Shown: positions 29,924 through 40,565, numbered from the stretch's first letter. The stretch: DNA of 64,000 bases from Gemmobacter lutimaris (GCF_003570715.1 NZ_QXXQ01000004.1:124001-188000), one strand, 5' to 3'. Translations and numbers: made by a program. The notes: a model not told the origin generated them from the letters alone.

Positions 29924-31596
29924 GCGGGGGGCAGGCGGCGGATATAGCCGTATTTCAGCAGCCAGATCAGCAGGCGGTCCACCGTCAGCGGGTTGTATTT
30001 GTGGGCGCTGGCCAGCTCATCGCGGCTGATCCCGGCAGAGCCGGCGGCGGCGATAGCTTCGGCCATGGTGGCGAAAGCTTCGGGACGTTCGGTCGAGCGA
30101 CCCAAGCCGGCATAGTTGCGCAGGGCCAGAACCTCGGCCACCGGCAGCGGTGGCTGTGGCGCGGCACTGGCAAAGCGCACCCCGGCAAAGCTGCCTGCGG
30201 CGGTGGGGTATTCGGCGAAATAGACGAAGGGCGATGGTGCGACCGGCAACCTTCCGGCCGGGGGTGGGGCAAGCGCCACGGCGGCGCGGCGGCGCGCGGC
30301 CAGTTCCCCCCACAGCGCCTGCATCTGCGGCACGATCACCCGCCAGTCATAAAGTCCTGCCGCTCGGGCCTTTCCGGCCGTCCCCATCTTGCGCCGCAGC
30401 GCCGGGTTGCCCGCAAGCGCAAGGATCGCCTCGACCAAGGCGCGCATGTCGATGGCGGTCATCTGCGAAGCCAGCGCACAATATTGCGGGTAGGTGTCGG
30501 CCCCGCCGAAATGGCGCAGCGCCTCGGAAATCGCATGGCCGGGGCCGAGCGTGCGGGTCGGCACCCGCAGCCCCACATCGGGCGTAACGGTGTCGCGCAT
30601 TCCGTCCCAGTCCGAGACCAGCACGGGCAGGCCCGCCGCCATGGCCTCGATCGGGGCAAGGCCGAAGGTTTCCTGAATGTTGTCGATCGGAAAGGCAAAG
30701 ACATCGGCCCCCGAAAGCGCGGCGCGTCGTTCCGCAGGATCGGCGCCGTCCAGCACCAGAAAGCCCACATCGGGCATAAGCCGGGCGGCGCCGTCCTCGA
30801 ATACCTTGCGGGAATAGGCATCGCGGAAAATGCCGCAGAGCGCCAGATGCAGCTTCTGCCGGGCGCCAAGGCGACGCTGCGCCTCGGCCAGTGCGATATA
30901 GAAGGGCAGGGGATCGAATTTCTCGTAAGGGGTCAGGCGCGCGATGCAGGTAAAGACCACATCGCCCTTGTCTGCCCCCAGTCGCGCACGCAGACCTGCC
31001 CCGGCGGCCGGATCAGGGGCGAAGGCGGTGCAGTCGATGCCAAGCGGGATGACCGGCAGTTGCGGACGCGGCGGCGGATTGGCCATGAACCGCGCTCTGG
31101 CGTGTTCGTCGATCATTTCCATCTGTGTCAGCACAGCGGATTGCACCGCGCGTGAGGTGCAGATGATGGCATCCCATTCCATCTGCGGTGCCATGCGCAG
31201 GTCGAAGAAGCCCTGCATTACGCCCTTGGTGGAAATGGTATGTGTGATACCGCAGACCGACCAGCTTGCCGGGCCATGCGGCGCGCGGCGCCAGCATTCA
31301 TGGGCGAAATTCGGACTGGGAAAGAACAGCGTTCCGGGCTCGGCCAGCCGCTGCGGGCTGCGCAGCGGCAGGTGCTGCACGGTATGGCCGGGGCGTTCCT
31401 GACCTGCGAACCGGGCAAACAGGTCCTGATCCGCGCGCTTCTGGGCGAAAGACAGCAGCGCAGGCACCTCTGCATGGCGAAAGAACCCCCGGATGAAGCT
31501 TTCCCCGGCGACGCGGCGGCCATTGATGCCCTTTGCGCCGGGATCGTAGCCATCGGCGGCAAAATAGATCGCGGCATTTGTCGCGTGGCCGGTCAT
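29908..31596 (-). CDS. Glycosyltransferase family 4-type protein with C-terminal helix-turn-helix-like tail
   Basis: This 562-residue protein has a GT-B glycosyltransferase core: VPLGIDC-like LPVIPLGIDCTAFAPDP near residue 200, VFTCIARLTPYEKFDPL, and the donor-site ETFGLAPIEAMAAGLPVLVSDWDGMRDT. The last 40 residues (GISRDELASAHKYNPLTVDRLLIWLLKYGYIRR) look like a winged helix-turn-helix, unusual in this family. The ATG at 31596 overlaps the FkbM-like stop (ATGA), giving a coupled pair. I infer modification of an exported glycan or small molecule; donor and acceptor are unknown. Confidence 0.8.
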   Translation of the reverse strand: MTGHATNAAIYFAADGYDPGAKGINGRRVAGESFIRGFFRHAEVPALLSFAQKRADQDLFARFAGQERPGHTVQHLPLRSPQRLAEPGTLFFPSPNFAHECWRRAPHGPASWSVCGITHTISTKGVMQGFFDLRMAPQMEWDAIICTSRAVQSAVLTQMEMIDEHARARFMANPPPRPQLPVIPLGIDCTAFAPDPAAGAGLRARLGADKGDVVFTCIARLTPYEKFDPLPFYIALAEAQRRLGARQKLHLALCGIFRDAYSRKVFEDGAARLMPDVGFLVLDGADPAERRAALSGADVFAFPIDNIQETFGLAPIEAMAAGLPVLVSDWDGMRDTVTPDVGLRVPTRTLGPGHAISEALRHFGGADTYPQYCALASQMTAIDMRALVEAILALAGNPALRRKMGTAGKARAAGLYDWRVIVPQMQALWGELAARRRAAVALAPPPAGRLPVAPSPFVYFAEYPTAAGSFAGVRFASAAPQPPLPVAEVLALRNYAGLGRSTERPEAFATMAEAIAAAGSAGISRDELASAHKYNPLTVDRLLIWLLKYGYIRRLPPAQSRK

Positions 31597-32396
31597 TTGC
31601 GTGTCATCCAGAGCCAGGGTGTCGGCGAGGCCCGCCATTCCCACAACAGCAGCAGACGGTCCATGTCCGACAGCCGTTCCGCCCAGTCCGGCAGGGCATC
31701 ATCCGCAAGCTGCCGCCCGATCTGGCGAATGTCATGCGTCGCCTCGAACCGGCGGCGCAGCAAGTCCAGCGTGCCGGGTTTCATGCCTTCGTGCACCTCG
31801 ACCAGAAGGTCGGCGCCCAGCAGCGCGGGGGCGGCCTCCGGGTCCAGCAATTCCGCCTCGGCCCCCTCGATGTCGCAGAGGATGGCGCAATCGCCGGGTG
31901 GCAGCGCGGCGAAATCGGCATGGGTCAGCACCCCGCCGATCCTCACCCGGTCGGCCACGCCATTGGTGGCGGCCAGTTCGGCACAAAGCGCGCGGGCGCG
32001 CGGGTCGCCATCATGGGCAAGGATGCGGGCGCCGGGCATCCGCAGCGCGAGGCCTACGGCATAATAGCCTTCGGCCGCGCCAATATCGACAACGACGCTG
32101 TAGCGCCGGGCCACCATGGCCTCGATCACCGGGGCCAGAGAGGATTCGTAAACCCCCAGAAGCCGCGCCAGTCGTGCCCCTTCCGAGGCGCGCACACCAT
32201 AGGCCATTCCGGCGAAGGGCCCGGCGGGAATCTGTTTCGGCAGACGGCGGAGCAGTGCGCGCTCCAGCCATGCCGCGCGCCATTTGGCCAGCAGTCGCAG
32301 CGCCTGGGCCAGGTCGCGGTCACCCGCGCCCGGACCGGCCAGCCGCCGCACCTCGGCCGCCACGCGGACAGCCAGCTCGTCGGTCGGGGGGGACAT
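31593..32396 (-). CDS. FkbM-type SAM-dependent methyltransferase
   Basis: This 267-residue protein has a Rossmann methyltransferase core: motif I VVVDIGAAEGYYAVGLALRMP near residue 100, an acidic end of strand 2 (ILAHDGDPRARALC) and DIEGAEAELLD, the pattern of the FkbM group that methylates sugars and polyketides. It lies upstream of and overlaps the glycosyltransferase gene by 4 bp, so it probably acts on the same glycan. Substrate unknown. Confidence 0.75.
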   Translation of the reverse strand: MSPPTDELAVRVAAEVRRLAGPGAGDRDLAQALRLLAKWRAAWLERALLRRLPKQIPAGPFAGMAYGVRASEGARLARLLGVYESSLAPVIEAMVARRYSVVVDIGAAEGYYAVGLALRMPGARILAHDGDPRARALCAELAATNGVADRVRIGGVLTHADFAALPPGDCAILCDIEGAEAELLDPEAAPALLGADLLVEVHEGMKPGTLDLLRRRFEATHDIRQIGRQLADDALPDWAERLSDMDRLLLLWEWRASPTPWLWMTRK

Positions 32397-32485
32397 GCTC
32401 GGACCCTCGCCATGGGGACGGACTTCGGCCGCCTTCCGCGCGAGTCTAGCCGTCGCCCGGCCATCGGACCAGTGCTTTCTTGGCC

Positions 32486-32944
32486 TCAGGCTGCGCGGAA
32501 TACCAGTGCTGCCCCATTGATGCAGTGCCGTTTCCCGGTGGGGGGCGGGCCGTCATCGAACACATGGCCCAGATGCCCGCCGCAATTGGCACAATGTTCC
32601 TCGACCCGCCGCATGAAGAAGCTGCGATCCTCGCGGTTGCCCACCGCACCGGGCAGGGCGGCGGTGAACGAAGGCCAGCCGGTGCCACTGTCAAACTTCG
32701 TCCTGGACGCATAAAGCGCCTGATCGCAGCCCGCACAATGGAAGGTGCCCCGGCGCTTCTCGTCATTCAGCGGCGAGGTGAAGGCGCGCTCCGTCGCCTC
32801 GTGCCGCAGCACGTCATAGGCCAGCGGCGAAAGGCGCGCGCGCCATTCCGCATCGGAAAGCGTGAAGGGAAAGCTGTCCCCGGCAAGGGCCGGACGCGCG
32901 GCGATCAGTGCCAGCGCGCTGGCAAGAAGGGTTCTGCGTTGCAT
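32486..32944 (-). CDS. msrB: Exported peptide-methionine (R)-S-oxide reductase
   Basis: This 152-residue MsrB reduces methionine-R-sulfoxide in proteins. An N-terminal signal (MQRRTLLASALALIAARPALA) with paired arginines suggests export to the periplasm by Sec or Tat. The zinc cysteines are in CAGCDQALY and CANCGGHLGHVF, and the catalytic Cys is in KRHCINGAALVF. Exported MsrB forms repair envelope proteins in related bacteria. It stands alone upstream of the FkbM-like gene on the same strand, 89 bp away. Confidence 0.93.
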   Translation of the reverse strand: MQRRTLLASALALIAARPALAGDSFPFTLSDAEWRARLSPLAYDVLRHEATERAFTSPLNDEKRRGTFHCAGCDQALYASRTKFDSGTGWPSFTAALPGAVGNREDRSFFMRRVEEHCANCGGHLGHVFDDGPPPTGKRHCINGAALVFRAA

Positions 32945-33162
32945 GATGTCCTCCGTGTTCCTGCTTTACCATACGCACAGGTCGGGTCAGATGTTTCACA
33001 GTTCACGCAAATGCGACGCGCGCGGCCAAAATCGCCGCCCATTCAGGGCGCGGATGCGGCCGATTGTGTCGGGGACAAGCCTTGCCCTTGCAGCGGGGGG
33101 CGATATGTTCCACAAAACCACGGATACGAACCCGCACCCCGGCCCTCGGGGTGCCCGATGCG

Positions 33163-34149
33163 ATGGCGGACGGAATGCTGGATCAAGTTGCGAAACCCAC
33201 CGAAGAAATCTCTGTGCGGGATGTCTTCGGGATCGACACCGACATGAAGGTCAAGGGCTTTGCCGAGCGCACCGACCGCGTGCCCGAGATCGACCCGACC
33301 TACAAGTTCGATCCCGATACGACGCTGGCGATCCTCGCGGGCTTTGCCTACAATCGCCGCGTGATGATCCAGGGCTATCACGGCACCGGGAAATCGACCC
33401 ATATCGAACAGGTGGCGGCGCGGCTGAACTGGCCGTGCGTGCGCGTGAACCTCGACAGCCATATCTCCCGCATCGACCTGATCGGCAAGGATGCGATCAA
33501 GCTGCGCGACGGCAAGCAGGTGACCGAGTTCCACGAGGGTATCCTGCCCTGGGCGCTGCGCAACCCCGTTGCCATCGTCTTCGACGAATATGACGCGGGC
33601 CGGGCGGATGTGATGTTCGTCATCCAGCGCGTTCTGGAACATGACGGCAAGCTGACGCTGCTCGACCAGAACGAGATCATCACACCGCACCCGTCCTTCC
33701 GCCTGTTCGCCACTGCGAATACCGTGGGTCTGGGCGATACGACCGGGCTTTACCATGGTGTGCAGCAGATCAACCAGGCGCAGATGGACCGCTGGAGCCT
33801 TGTGGCCACGCTGAACTACCTCAGCCACGATGCAGAGGCGGCGATCGTGCTGGCCAAGAATGCGCATTACAACACCGAGAAAGGCCGCAAGACCATCAGC
33901 CAGATGGTCACCGTGGCTGATCTGACGCGCACCGCCTTCATGAATGGCGATCTGTCCACCGTCATGTCGCCGCGCACCGTGCTCAACTGGGCGCAGAACG
34001 CCGAGATCTTCCGCAATGTCGGCTATGCCTTCCGGCTGTCCTTCCTGAACAAATGTGACGAGCTGGAGCGCCAGACCGTCGCCGAATTCTACCAGCGCTG
34101 CTTCGGCGAGGAACTGCCGGAAAGTGCCGCCTCGATGGCGATGAAGTGA
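33163..34149 (+). CDS. cobS: Cobaltochelatase subunit CobS
   Basis: This 328-residue AAA+ ATPase is part of the CobNST complex that inserts Co2+ into hydrogenobyrinic acid a,c-diamide in aerobic cobalamin synthesis. Walker A is [16 protein letters not shown], Walker [15 protein letters not shown], and [20 protein letters not shown] is the sensor region specific to CobS. The ATG at 33163 (MADGMLDQ) is chosen before the conserved [18 protein letters not shown]. cobT follows after a 200 bp repeat region. cobN is not in the window. Confidence 0.96.
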   Translation: MADGMLDQVAKPTEEISVRDVFGIDTDMKVKGFAERTDRVPEIDPTYKFDPDTTLAILAGFAYNRRVMIQGYHGTGKSTHIEQVAARLNWPCVRVNLDSHISRIDLIGKDAIKLRDGKQVTEFHEGILPWALRNPVAIVFDEYDAGRADVMFVIQRVLEHDGKLTLLDQNEIITPHPSFRLFATANTVGLGDTTGLYHGVQQINQAQMDRWSLVATLNYLSHDAEAAIVLAKNAHYNTEKGRKTISQMVTVADLTRTAFMNGDLSTVMSPRTVLNWAQNAEIFRNVGYAFRLSFLNKCDELERQTVAEFYQRCFGEELPESAASMAMK

Positions 34150-34160
34150 ACCGTCGCAGG

Positions 34161-34320
34161 GGGGCGCTCGCGCCCCCCTCGGCCTGCGGCCTCACCCCCC
34201 TGAGGATATTTCCGGACAGAAAATGAGGCGGTGGCTCACCGATTTTCTGTCCGGAAATATCCTCGGGGGGAGCTTCCCGAAGGGAAGCGCGGGGGGCAGA
34301 CAGCCCCCCGGCTTTGGGGG
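34161..34320. repeat. Intergenic palindromic repeat region between cobS and cobT
   Basis: Three elements fill this gap. AGGGGGGCGC-TC-GCGCCCCCCT starts at 34161. A perfect 23 bp inverted repeat follows (34202-34224 and 34242-34264; outer end GAGGATATTTCC, inner end GGACAGAAAAT), with an inner CGGTG/CACCG stem. Then comes GGGGGGCAGACAGCCCCCCGG. Parts recur at 17873, 36276 and inside xdhA at 62232. It probably forms a stable RNA hairpin that could affect cobS/cobT expression. Confidence 0.75.
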
Positions 34321-34349
34321 CAACATCCGACCCGGAGCGCGCGCGCGAC

Positions 34350-36221
34350 ATGACCAAACCCGCTGACAACCCCGCCGATCCGTTCAAGAAGGCTCTGGCC
34401 GAGGCCACCAAAACCATGGCCGACGATCCGGAGATGACGGTCAGCTATTCCGTCGATCCTTCGGGCATGACCAAGGATGGCATGCGCCTGCCGCAGGTCA
34501 GCCGCCGCATGACCCGCGACGAGGTGATGATGGCGCGCGGCACCGCCGATGCGCTGGCGCTGCGGCGGCGTCACCATGATGAAGGGGTGGCCGCGAAATA
34601 CGCCCCCCCCGGCGGCATCGCGCGCGAGATCTATGAGGCGATGGAAACCGCGCGGGCCGAGGCGCTGGGGGCGCGCGCCATGCCCGGCACGGCGGTAAAC
34701 ATTGCCCACAAGCTTGGCCACGAGGCCGAGCGCAAGGGTTATGGCCAGATCACACAGGCCGCCGACGCGCCGCTGTCTGTCGCGGCGGGCTATCTGGTGC
34801 GGCATCTGGCAACCGGCCAGCCGCTGCCCGCCGCCGCGGCGAATGTGATGAACCTCTGGCGCGGTTTCATCGAACAGCAGGCGGGCGGGGCGCTGGATGA
34901 CCTCGACGCCGCGTTGGCGGATCAGTCAGCCTTCGCGCGTCTGGCGCGGCAGGTGATCTCGGATCTTGGTTATGGCGACCAGTTGGGCGACGACCCGGAC
35001 GCCGATGACATGGATGACGAGGCGCAGGACGAGGCGCAGGAGGACGAGGACAACGCCGAGAGCACCGGCGAGGACAGTCAGGAGGAGGAGGCCGAGGCCG
35101 AACCCGAGCGCAGCCAGGAAGACAGCCAGGACCAGAGCCAGGCCCAGGTCTCGATGGATGACAATGCGGATATGGAGCAGTCGGAAGAAGCCGAACTGCC
35201 CGAGGGCGAGGCGCCGCAGGAACCGCCGCCGCCGGCGCCCTATTCCGATGCCGACCCGAATTACACCGTCTATACCACGGAATTTGACGAGGAAATCCGC
35301 GCCGAGGATCTGGCCGAGGCGGCAGAGCTGGAACGCCTGCGTGCCTATCTGGACCAGCAGCTTGAACCGCTGAAAGGTGCGGTCAGCCGACTGGCCAACA
35401 AGCTTCAACGCCGGCTTCAGGCGCAGCAGAACCGCTCGTGGCTGTTCGATCTGGAGGAAGGCACGCTGGACGCAGGCCGTCTGGCTCGGGTGGTTGCCAA
35501 CCCGACGACGCCGCTGTCGTTCAAGCAGGAGAAGGATACAGAGTTCCGCGATACCTGCGTGACGCTGCTTCTGGACAATTCCGGCTCCATGCGCGGGCGG
35601 CCGATCTCGATTGCCGCGATCTGTGCCGACGTGCTGGCCCGCACGCTGGAACGCTGTGGCGTGAAGGTCGAAATCCTCGGCTTCACCACGCGGGCGTGGA
35701 AGGGCGGGCAGAGCCGCGAGAAATGGCTGGCGGCGGGGCGTCCGCAACAGCCGGGCCGTCTGAACGACCTGCGTCATATCATCTATAAATCTGCCGATGC
35801 GCCCTGGCGTCGGGCGCGGCCCAATCTGGGACTGATGATGAAAGAGGGGCTGTTGAAGGAAAACATCGACGGTGAGGCGCTGGAATGGGCGCATCGCCGC
35901 ATGGCCTCGCGGCCCGAAGCGCGCAAAATCCTCATGGTGATCTCGGACGGCGCGCCGGTGGATGATTCCACCCTGTCGGTGAATCCCGCGAGCTTCCTTG
36001 AAAAGCATCTGCGCGACGTGATTTCGATGGTGGAAAAGCGCAAACAGGTGGAGCTGATCGCCATCGGCATCGGCCATGACGTGACGCGCTATTACCAGCG
36101 GGCGGTCACGATTACCGATGTGGAACAGCTTGCCGGCGCGATGACCGAGCAACTGGCCGGGCTGTTCGACACCGACCCGCGCAAGCGGGCGCGCGTTCTG
36201 GGGATGCGCAAGGTCGGCTGA
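34350..36221 (+). CDS. cobT: Cobaltochelatase subunit CobT
   Basis: This 623-residue protein partners CobS and CobN. Residues about 215-310 are a very acidic, low-complexity linker ([20 protein letters not shown] and on), typical of CobT. The C-terminal von Willebrand A domain has the MIDAS motif [15 protein letters not shown] and later [12 protein letters not shown]. The ATG at 34350 ([12 protein letters not shown]) starts the conserved part; an earlier in-frame ATG at 34314 lies in repeat DNA. Length is typical. Confidence 0.96.
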   Translation: MTKPADNPADPFKKALAEATKTMADDPEMTVSYSVDPSGMTKDGMRLPQVSRRMTRDEVMMARGTADALALRRRHHDEGVAAKYAPPGGIAREIYEAMETARAEALGARAMPGTAVNIAHKLGHEAERKGYGQITQAADAPLSVAAGYLVRHLATGQPLPAAAANVMNLWRGFIEQQAGGALDDLDAALADQSAFARLARQVISDLGYGDQLGDDPDADDMDDEAQDEAQEDEDNAESTGEDSQEEEAEAEPERSQEDSQDQSQAQVSMDDNADMEQSEEAELPEGEAPQEPPPPAPYSDADPNYTVYTTEFDEEIRAEDLAEAAELERLRAYLDQQLEPLKGAVSRLANKLQRRLQAQQNRSWLFDLEEGTLDAGRLARVVANPTTPLSFKQEKDTEFRDTCVTLLLDNSGSMRGRPISIAAICADVLARTLERCGVKVEILGFTTRAWKGGQSREKWLAAGRPQQPGRLNDLRHIIYKSADAPWRRARPNLGLMMKEGLLKENIDGEALEWAHRRMASRPEARKILMVISDGAPVDDSTLSVNPASFLEKHLRDVISMVEKRKQVELIAIGIGHDVTRYYQRAVTITDVEQLAGAMTEQLAGLFDTDPRKRARVLGMRKVG

Positions 36222-36275
36222 CGGGGCGGCGAGGGGGCTCGCCCCCTCTGCGCCCGTGCCGGGCGCATTCACCCC

Positions 36276-36302
36276 GAGGATATTTGGGCCAAGGTAAAGA
36301 GG
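36276..36302 (+). repeat. Dispersed repeat copy before pepP
   Basis: GAGGATATTTGGGCCAAGG and a few more bases end directly at the ribosome site (AGAGG) of the aminopeptidase gene. It is preceded by two GC-rich hairpins (GAGGGGGCTCGCCCCCTC and GCGCCCGTGCCGGGCGC). The same core is found at four other places in the window. Confidence 0.65.
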
Positions 36303-36307
36303 CGGGC

Positions 36308-38107
36308 ATGTTTCAGGATTTCACCGCGCAGACAGACCCGTCGCAGGGCGCAGGGCGGTTGGCCGCGCTGCGGGGCAGGCTGGCGGCTGAAGGGTTGTCC
36401 GGGTTTCTGGTGCCACGCGCCGATGCCCATCAGGGTGAATATGTCGCGGCGCGGGACGAGCGGCTGTCCTGGCTGACCGGCTTTACCGGCTCTGCCGGGT
36501 TTTGCATCGTGTTGCCGGGCATCGCGGGTGTTTTCGTCGATGGCCGCTATCGCACTCAGGTGCGCGCGCAGGTCGATCTGGCGATGTTCACGCCGGTGAA
36601 CTGGCCAGAGGTGAAGCCGGGTGACTGGATCGCTGATCATCTGGCGGAAGGCGTGATCGGCTTCGATCCGTGGCTGCACGCGGTGGACGAGATTGCAAAG
36701 CTTGAAACCGCACTGGCAGGCAGCGGAGTCATCCTGCGGCCCTGCGCCAATATGGTCGATGCAATCTGGCCCGATCAGCCCGAGCCACCGCAGGGGCGCG
36801 CCTTCCTGCACCCCGAAGCTTTGGCCGGGGAAAGCAGCGCCTCGAAACGGGCGCGGCTGGCCGAGGGGTTGCGTGCGGCGGGCCAGCGTGCGGCCGTCAT
36901 TACGCTGCCCGACAGCCTGTGCTGGCTTTTGAACCTGCGTGGGGCCGATGTGCCGCGCAACCCGGTCCTGCATGGCTTTGCGGTGCTGCATGACGACGGG
37001 CGGGTGACGCTTTATGCCGATCCGGCGAAATTCGACGCAGAAACCCGCGCGGGTCTGGGTGATCATGTGACCCTGCGCCCGGTTGCGGCCTTTGTGCCGG
37101 GCTTGCACAGCCTGCCCGGCCCGGTGCGGATCGACCCGGCCAGCGCGCCGGTCTCGGTAGCGCAGGAACTGGAGGATGCGGGCGTTGCGGTGGCGACCGG
37201 CGACGATCCTTGCGCTTTGCCGAAGGCCTGCAAGAACGGGGCCGAAATCGCCGCGACCCGCGCCGCGCATCTGCGCGATGGCGCTGCCATGGTGCGCTTC
37301 CTTGCCTGGCTGGATGCCACTGCGCCGCAGGGCGGATTGACCGAGATTGCGGTGGTCGAGGCGCTGGAAGGTTTCCGGCGCGAAAGCAACCAGTTGCACG
37401 ACCTGTCCTTCGACACGATCAGCGGGGCAGGGCCAAATGGCGCCATCATCCATTATCGGGTGACCGAGGCCACCAATCGCGCGGTGGCGCCTGGCGATCT
37501 GCTGCTGGTGGACAGCGGCGGGCAATATCTGGATGGCACGACCGACATCACCCGCACCATCGCCATCGGCGAACCGTCAGAACCTGACGCGCGCGACTGT
37601 TATACCCGCGTGCTGCAAGGCATGATCGCGGTGGCGCGCACGCGGTTTCCGAAGGGGTTGGCCGGGCGGGATCTGGATGCGCTGGCCCGCGCGCCGCTCT
37701 GGCTTGCGGGCTATGATTATGACCATGGCACCGGGCATGGCGTCGGCGCCTTCCTCTCGGTGCATGAGGGGCCGCAGCGGATTTCGCGGCTCTCCAACGT
37801 GCCGCTGGTGCCCGGCATGATCCTGTCGGACGAGCCGGGCTATTACCGTGAGGGGGCATTTGGCATCCGGCTGGAAAACCTGATCGTGGTGCGGGAGGCG
37901 CCGCCGCTGGGTGACCACCGCGCGCAATATGATTTCGAGACGCTGACCTTCGTGCCCTTTGACCGGCGTCTGATCCTGCCGGACATGCTGTCAGCAAGTG
38001 AGCGCGGCTGGCTTGACGGCTATCACGCCGAGGTTCTGGCGAAGATCGGGCCACTGGTTGATGGTGCCGCGCTGGAGTGGCTCAAGACCGCCTGCGCGCC
38101 GCTCTGA
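36308..38107 (+). CDS. pepP: Aminopeptidase P family (Xaa-Pro aminopeptidase)
   Basis: This 599-residue metallopeptidase removes N-terminal residues before proline. It is the long three-domain form: two creatinase-like N-terminal domains (GFLVPRADAHQGEYVAARDERLSWLTGFTGSAG; second from about residue 170) and a C-terminal pita-bread domain. Metal ligands are the Asp pair in LLVDSGGQYLDGTTDITRT, His in GTGHGVGAFLSVHEGP, and Glu in LSDEPGYYREGAFGIRLEN. The ATG at 36308 follows AGAGG. It is likely cytosolic (no signal). The gene name is by family. Confidence 0.92.
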   Translation: MFQDFTAQTDPSQGAGRLAALRGRLAAEGLSGFLVPRADAHQGEYVAARDERLSWLTGFTGSAGFCIVLPGIAGVFVDGRYRTQVRAQVDLAMFTPVNWPEVKPGDWIADHLAEGVIGFDPWLHAVDEIAKLETALAGSGVILRPCANMVDAIWPDQPEPPQGRAFLHPEALAGESSASKRARLAEGLRAAGQRAAVITLPDSLCWLLNLRGADVPRNPVLHGFAVLHDDGRVTLYADPAKFDAETRAGLGDHVTLRPVAAFVPGLHSLPGPVRIDPASAPVSVAQELEDAGVAVATGDDPCALPKACKNGAEIAATRAAHLRDGAAMVRFLAWLDATAPQGGLTEIAVVEALEGFRRESNQLHDLSFDTISGAGPNGAIIHYRVTEATNRAVAPGDLLLVDSGGQYLDGTTDITRTIAIGEPSEPDARDCYTRVLQGMIAVARTRFPKGLAGRDLDALARAPLWLAGYDYDHGTGHGVGAFLSVHEGPQRISRLSNVPLVPGMILSDEPGYYREGAFGIRLENLIVVREAPPLGDHRAQYDFETLTFVPFDRRLILPDMLSASERGWLDGYHAEVLAKIGPLVDGAALEWLKTACAPL

Positions 38108-38134
38108 CCGCCGCGCTTCTGGTAGAGCTTGCCT

Positions 38135-38224
38135 GAGTATTTGGGCAAGGAGCAAACAGCAGAGCTTTTGCGGGGGCGGCAAAACGGCGCGCGACCGGCT
38201 GTCTTGCTTCTTGTACAAATACTC
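38135..38224. repeat. Inverted pair of dispersed repeats after pepP
   Basis: GAGTATTTGGGCAAGGAGC (from 38135) and an inverted near-copy (38204-38224, reading GAGTATTTGTACAAGAAGC on the minus strand) enclose a GC-rich 47 bp spacer. The unit is the same as that after the gcv terminator. As an RNA the two arms would form a stem between the convergent ends of pepP and malate synthase. Confidence 0.65.
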
Positions 38225-38233
38225 AAATAACCA

Positions 38234-38260
38234 CGCCCCCGCCGGGAATGCGGCGGGGCG
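38234..38260 (-). terminator. Intrinsic terminator of malate synthase
   Basis: On the minus strand CGCCCCGCCG pairs with CGGC-GGGGGCG across CATTCC with one bulged base, followed by TGGTTATTT. It lies 6 bp after the glcB stop. Confidence 0.65.
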
Positions 38261-38266
38261 TTCGGG

Positions 38267-40423
38267 TCAGCGGGCCTTGGCCTCCAGCCGACGGCGGTGC
38301 AGCACGGGTTCGGTATAGCCCGAAGGCTGGGCGCAGCCTTCGAAAACCAGATCACAGGCGGCCTTGAAGGCCGGGCCATCGAAGTCGGGCGCCATCGGGC
38401 GATAGCCGGGGTCGGTGGCGTTCTGGCGGTCTACCACAGCGGCCATTTTGCGCATCGCCTCCATCACCTGCGCCTGCGAGATGACGCCGTGATGCAGCCA
38501 GTTGGCAAGCGCCTGACTGGAGATACGACAGGTGGCGCGGTCTTCCATCAGGCCGACATCATGTATGTCGGGCACCTTGGAACAGCCCACCCCCTGATCA
38601 ACCCAGCGCACGACATAGCCAAGGATGCCCTGCGCGTTGTTCTCGATCTCGGTAGTGATTTCGGCTTCGGACCAGTTGGTGCCTTGGGCGAGCGGAATGG
38701 TCAGCAGGTCGCGCAAGGTGCCGCGCGGGCCGCCTTTGGCAATCGCATCCTGCCGGGCCAGCACATCGACGCGGTGGTAATGGGTGGCATGCAGCGTGGC
38801 GGCGGTGGGCGAGGGCACCCATGCGCAGTTTGCCCCGGCCTGAGGATGGGCGATCTTCTGTTCCAGCATGGCGGCCATCAGATCGGGCGGCGCCCACATA
38901 CCCTTGCCAATCTGCGCACGGCCACGCAGCCCGCAGGCAAGACCGATGTCAACATTGCGGTCTTCGTAGCTTTTGATCCAGGCGGCGTGTTTCATCTCGC
39001 CCTTGCGGACCATCGGCCCGGCCTCCATCGAGGTGTGGATCTCGTCGCCGGTACGATCAAGGAAGCCGGTATTGATGAAGGCGACACGGGATTTCGCGGC
39101 GCGGATACATTCCTTCAGGTTCGCGCTGGTGCGGCGCTCCTCGTCCATGATCCCGAGCTTCACGGTATTGCGTGGCAGGCCGAGCGTATCTTCCACAAGG
39201 TCGAAGATTTCGGCGGCGAAGGCCACTTCCTCGGGGCCGTGCATCTTGGGCTTCACGACATAGACCGAGCCGGTGGCGGAGTTGCGGCTGCCAGCAGTCT
39301 TCTTCAGGTCGTGCATCGCGCAAAGCGTGGTGACGAAGGCATCCATAAGACCCTCGGGCACTTCGGCGCCTTCGGGATCAAGGATGGCGGGGTTGGTCAT
39401 CAGGTGGCCGACGTTGCGCACCAGCATCAGGGCGCGGCCCTTCACCGTCAGCGGCGTGCCATCCGCGCCGGTCCAGTTGGCATCGGGGCGCAGGCTGCGG
39501 GTGAAGGTCTGGCCGCCCTTGCTGACCTCTTCGGTCAGCGTGCCGGTCATCAGGCCCAGCCAGTTGCCGTAAGCCACCACCTTGTCGGCGGCATCCACCG
39601 CCGCCACGCTGTCCTCGCAATCCATGATCGCGGACAGGGCGCTTTCCAGCCAGATGTCGGAAATATGTGCGGCATCCGAAGCGCCGATGGCGGAACGGTC
39701 ATCCATGACCACTTCGATCAGCAGCCCGTTGTTGCGCAACAGGAATTGTTGCGGCGCGCGGGCCTCGCCCATATGCGCGGCGAATTGTGCGGGGGTTGCC
39801 AGCGCCTTGCCGCCCTGAGCGGTTCGGACCACCAGCGCGCCAGCTTCAACGGCAAAGCCAAGCGCATCCTTCCAGCTGGCACCGGCCAGCGGCACAGCGC
39901 TGTCGAGGAAATCGCGGGCCCAGGCGATGACGCGGGCGCCGCGCGCCGGGTCATAACCCTTGCCCGAGGGCAGATCCCCCAGCGCATCGGTGCCGTAAAG
40001 TGCGTCGTAAAGGCTGCCCCAGCGGGCATTGGCGGCGTTCAGCGCATAGCGCGCGTTCATCACCGGCACCACCAGTTGCGGGCCGGGGATCATGGCGATC
40101 TCGGGGTCGATATTGGCGGTTTCAATGCTGAAATCCGGGCCTTCGGGCACCAGATAGCCGATCTCGCGCAGGAAGGCTTCATAAGCTTCGGCCTCGAACG
40201 GCTGGCCGCGCCGGGCTTTGTGCCAGTCGTCGATGCTGGATTGCAGCGCGGCGCGTTTGTCCAGCAGGGCGCGGTTCTTTGGTCCCAGCGTGGCAATCGC
40301 GGTGGCGAGGCCGCTCCAGAAGGTGTCGGCGCTGACGCCGGTGCCGGGCAGGGCGCGGGTTTCGATGAAATCGGCCAGCTGGCGTTCCACCTGAAGTCCG
40401 TTCTTGGCAATCCGTCCGGTCAT
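38267..40423 (-). CDS. glcB: Malate synthase G
   Basis: This 718-residue enzyme condenses glyoxylate with acetyl-CoA to malate, in the glyoxylate and glycolate routes. The length identifies isoform G. Family blocks include [17 protein letters not shown]-like [35 protein letters not shown] with the catalytic acid, [18 protein letters not shown], and [35 protein letters not shown] closes the chain. The ATG at 40423 ([14 protein letters not shown]) is chosen; the open frame extends further but without family similarity. No isocitrate lyase is nearby. An inverted repeat upstream may be an operator. Confidence 0.96.
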   Translation of the reverse strand: MTGRIAKNGLQVERQLADFIETRALPGTGVSADTFWSGLATAIATLGPKNRALLDKRAALQSSIDDWHKARRGQPFEAEAYEAFLREIGYLVPEGPDFSIETANIDPEIAMIPGPQLVVPVMNARYALNAANARWGSLYDALYGTDALGDLPSGKGYDPARGARVIAWARDFLDSAVPLAGASWKDALGFAVEAGALVVRTAQGGKALATPAQFAAHMGEARAPQQFLLRNNGLLIEVVMDDRSAIGASDAAHISDIWLESALSAIMDCEDSVAAVDAADKVVAYGNWLGLMTGTLTEEVSKGGQTFTRSLRPDANWTGADGTPLTVKGRALMLVRNVGHLMTNPAILDPEGAEVPEGLMDAFVTTLCAMHDLKKTAGSRNSATGSVYVVKPKMHGPEEVAFAAEIFDLVEDTLGLPRNTVKLGIMDEERRTSANLKECIRAAKSRVAFINTGFLDRTGDEIHTSMEAGPMVRKGEMKHAAWIKSYEDRNVDIGLACGLRGRAQIGKGMWAPPDLMAAMLEQKIAHPQAGANCAWVPSPTAATLHATHYHRVDVLARQDAIAKGGPRGTLRDLLTIPLAQGTNWSEAEITTEIENNAQGILGYVVRWVDQGVGCSKVPDIHDVGLMEDRATCRISSQALANWLHHGVISQAQVMEAMRKMAAVVDRQNATDPGYRPMAPDFDGPAFKAACDLVFEGCAQPSGYTEPVLHRRRLEAKAR

Positions 40424-40521
40424 TTCCGACTCTCCGCTGTGACTGGCGGCGAGGATGCGGAAAAACCGCCTTCCGGGCAACCGAAGCCGACGCCGGATTT
40501 GAAAGCTCTGGCGAAAAACAC

Positions 40522-40541
40522 TTATCGGGCATTCTTGATAA
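40522..40541. promoter_or_regulatory. Inverted repeat upstream of glcB
   Basis: TTATC (40522-40526) and GATAA (40537-40541) are separated by 10 bp, about 100 bp before the glcB start. The spacing suits a dimeric repressor, but the arms are short and the regulator is unknown. Confidence 0.3.
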
Positions 40542-40565
40542 ACGGATTCCGGGGGCAATGCCTGT

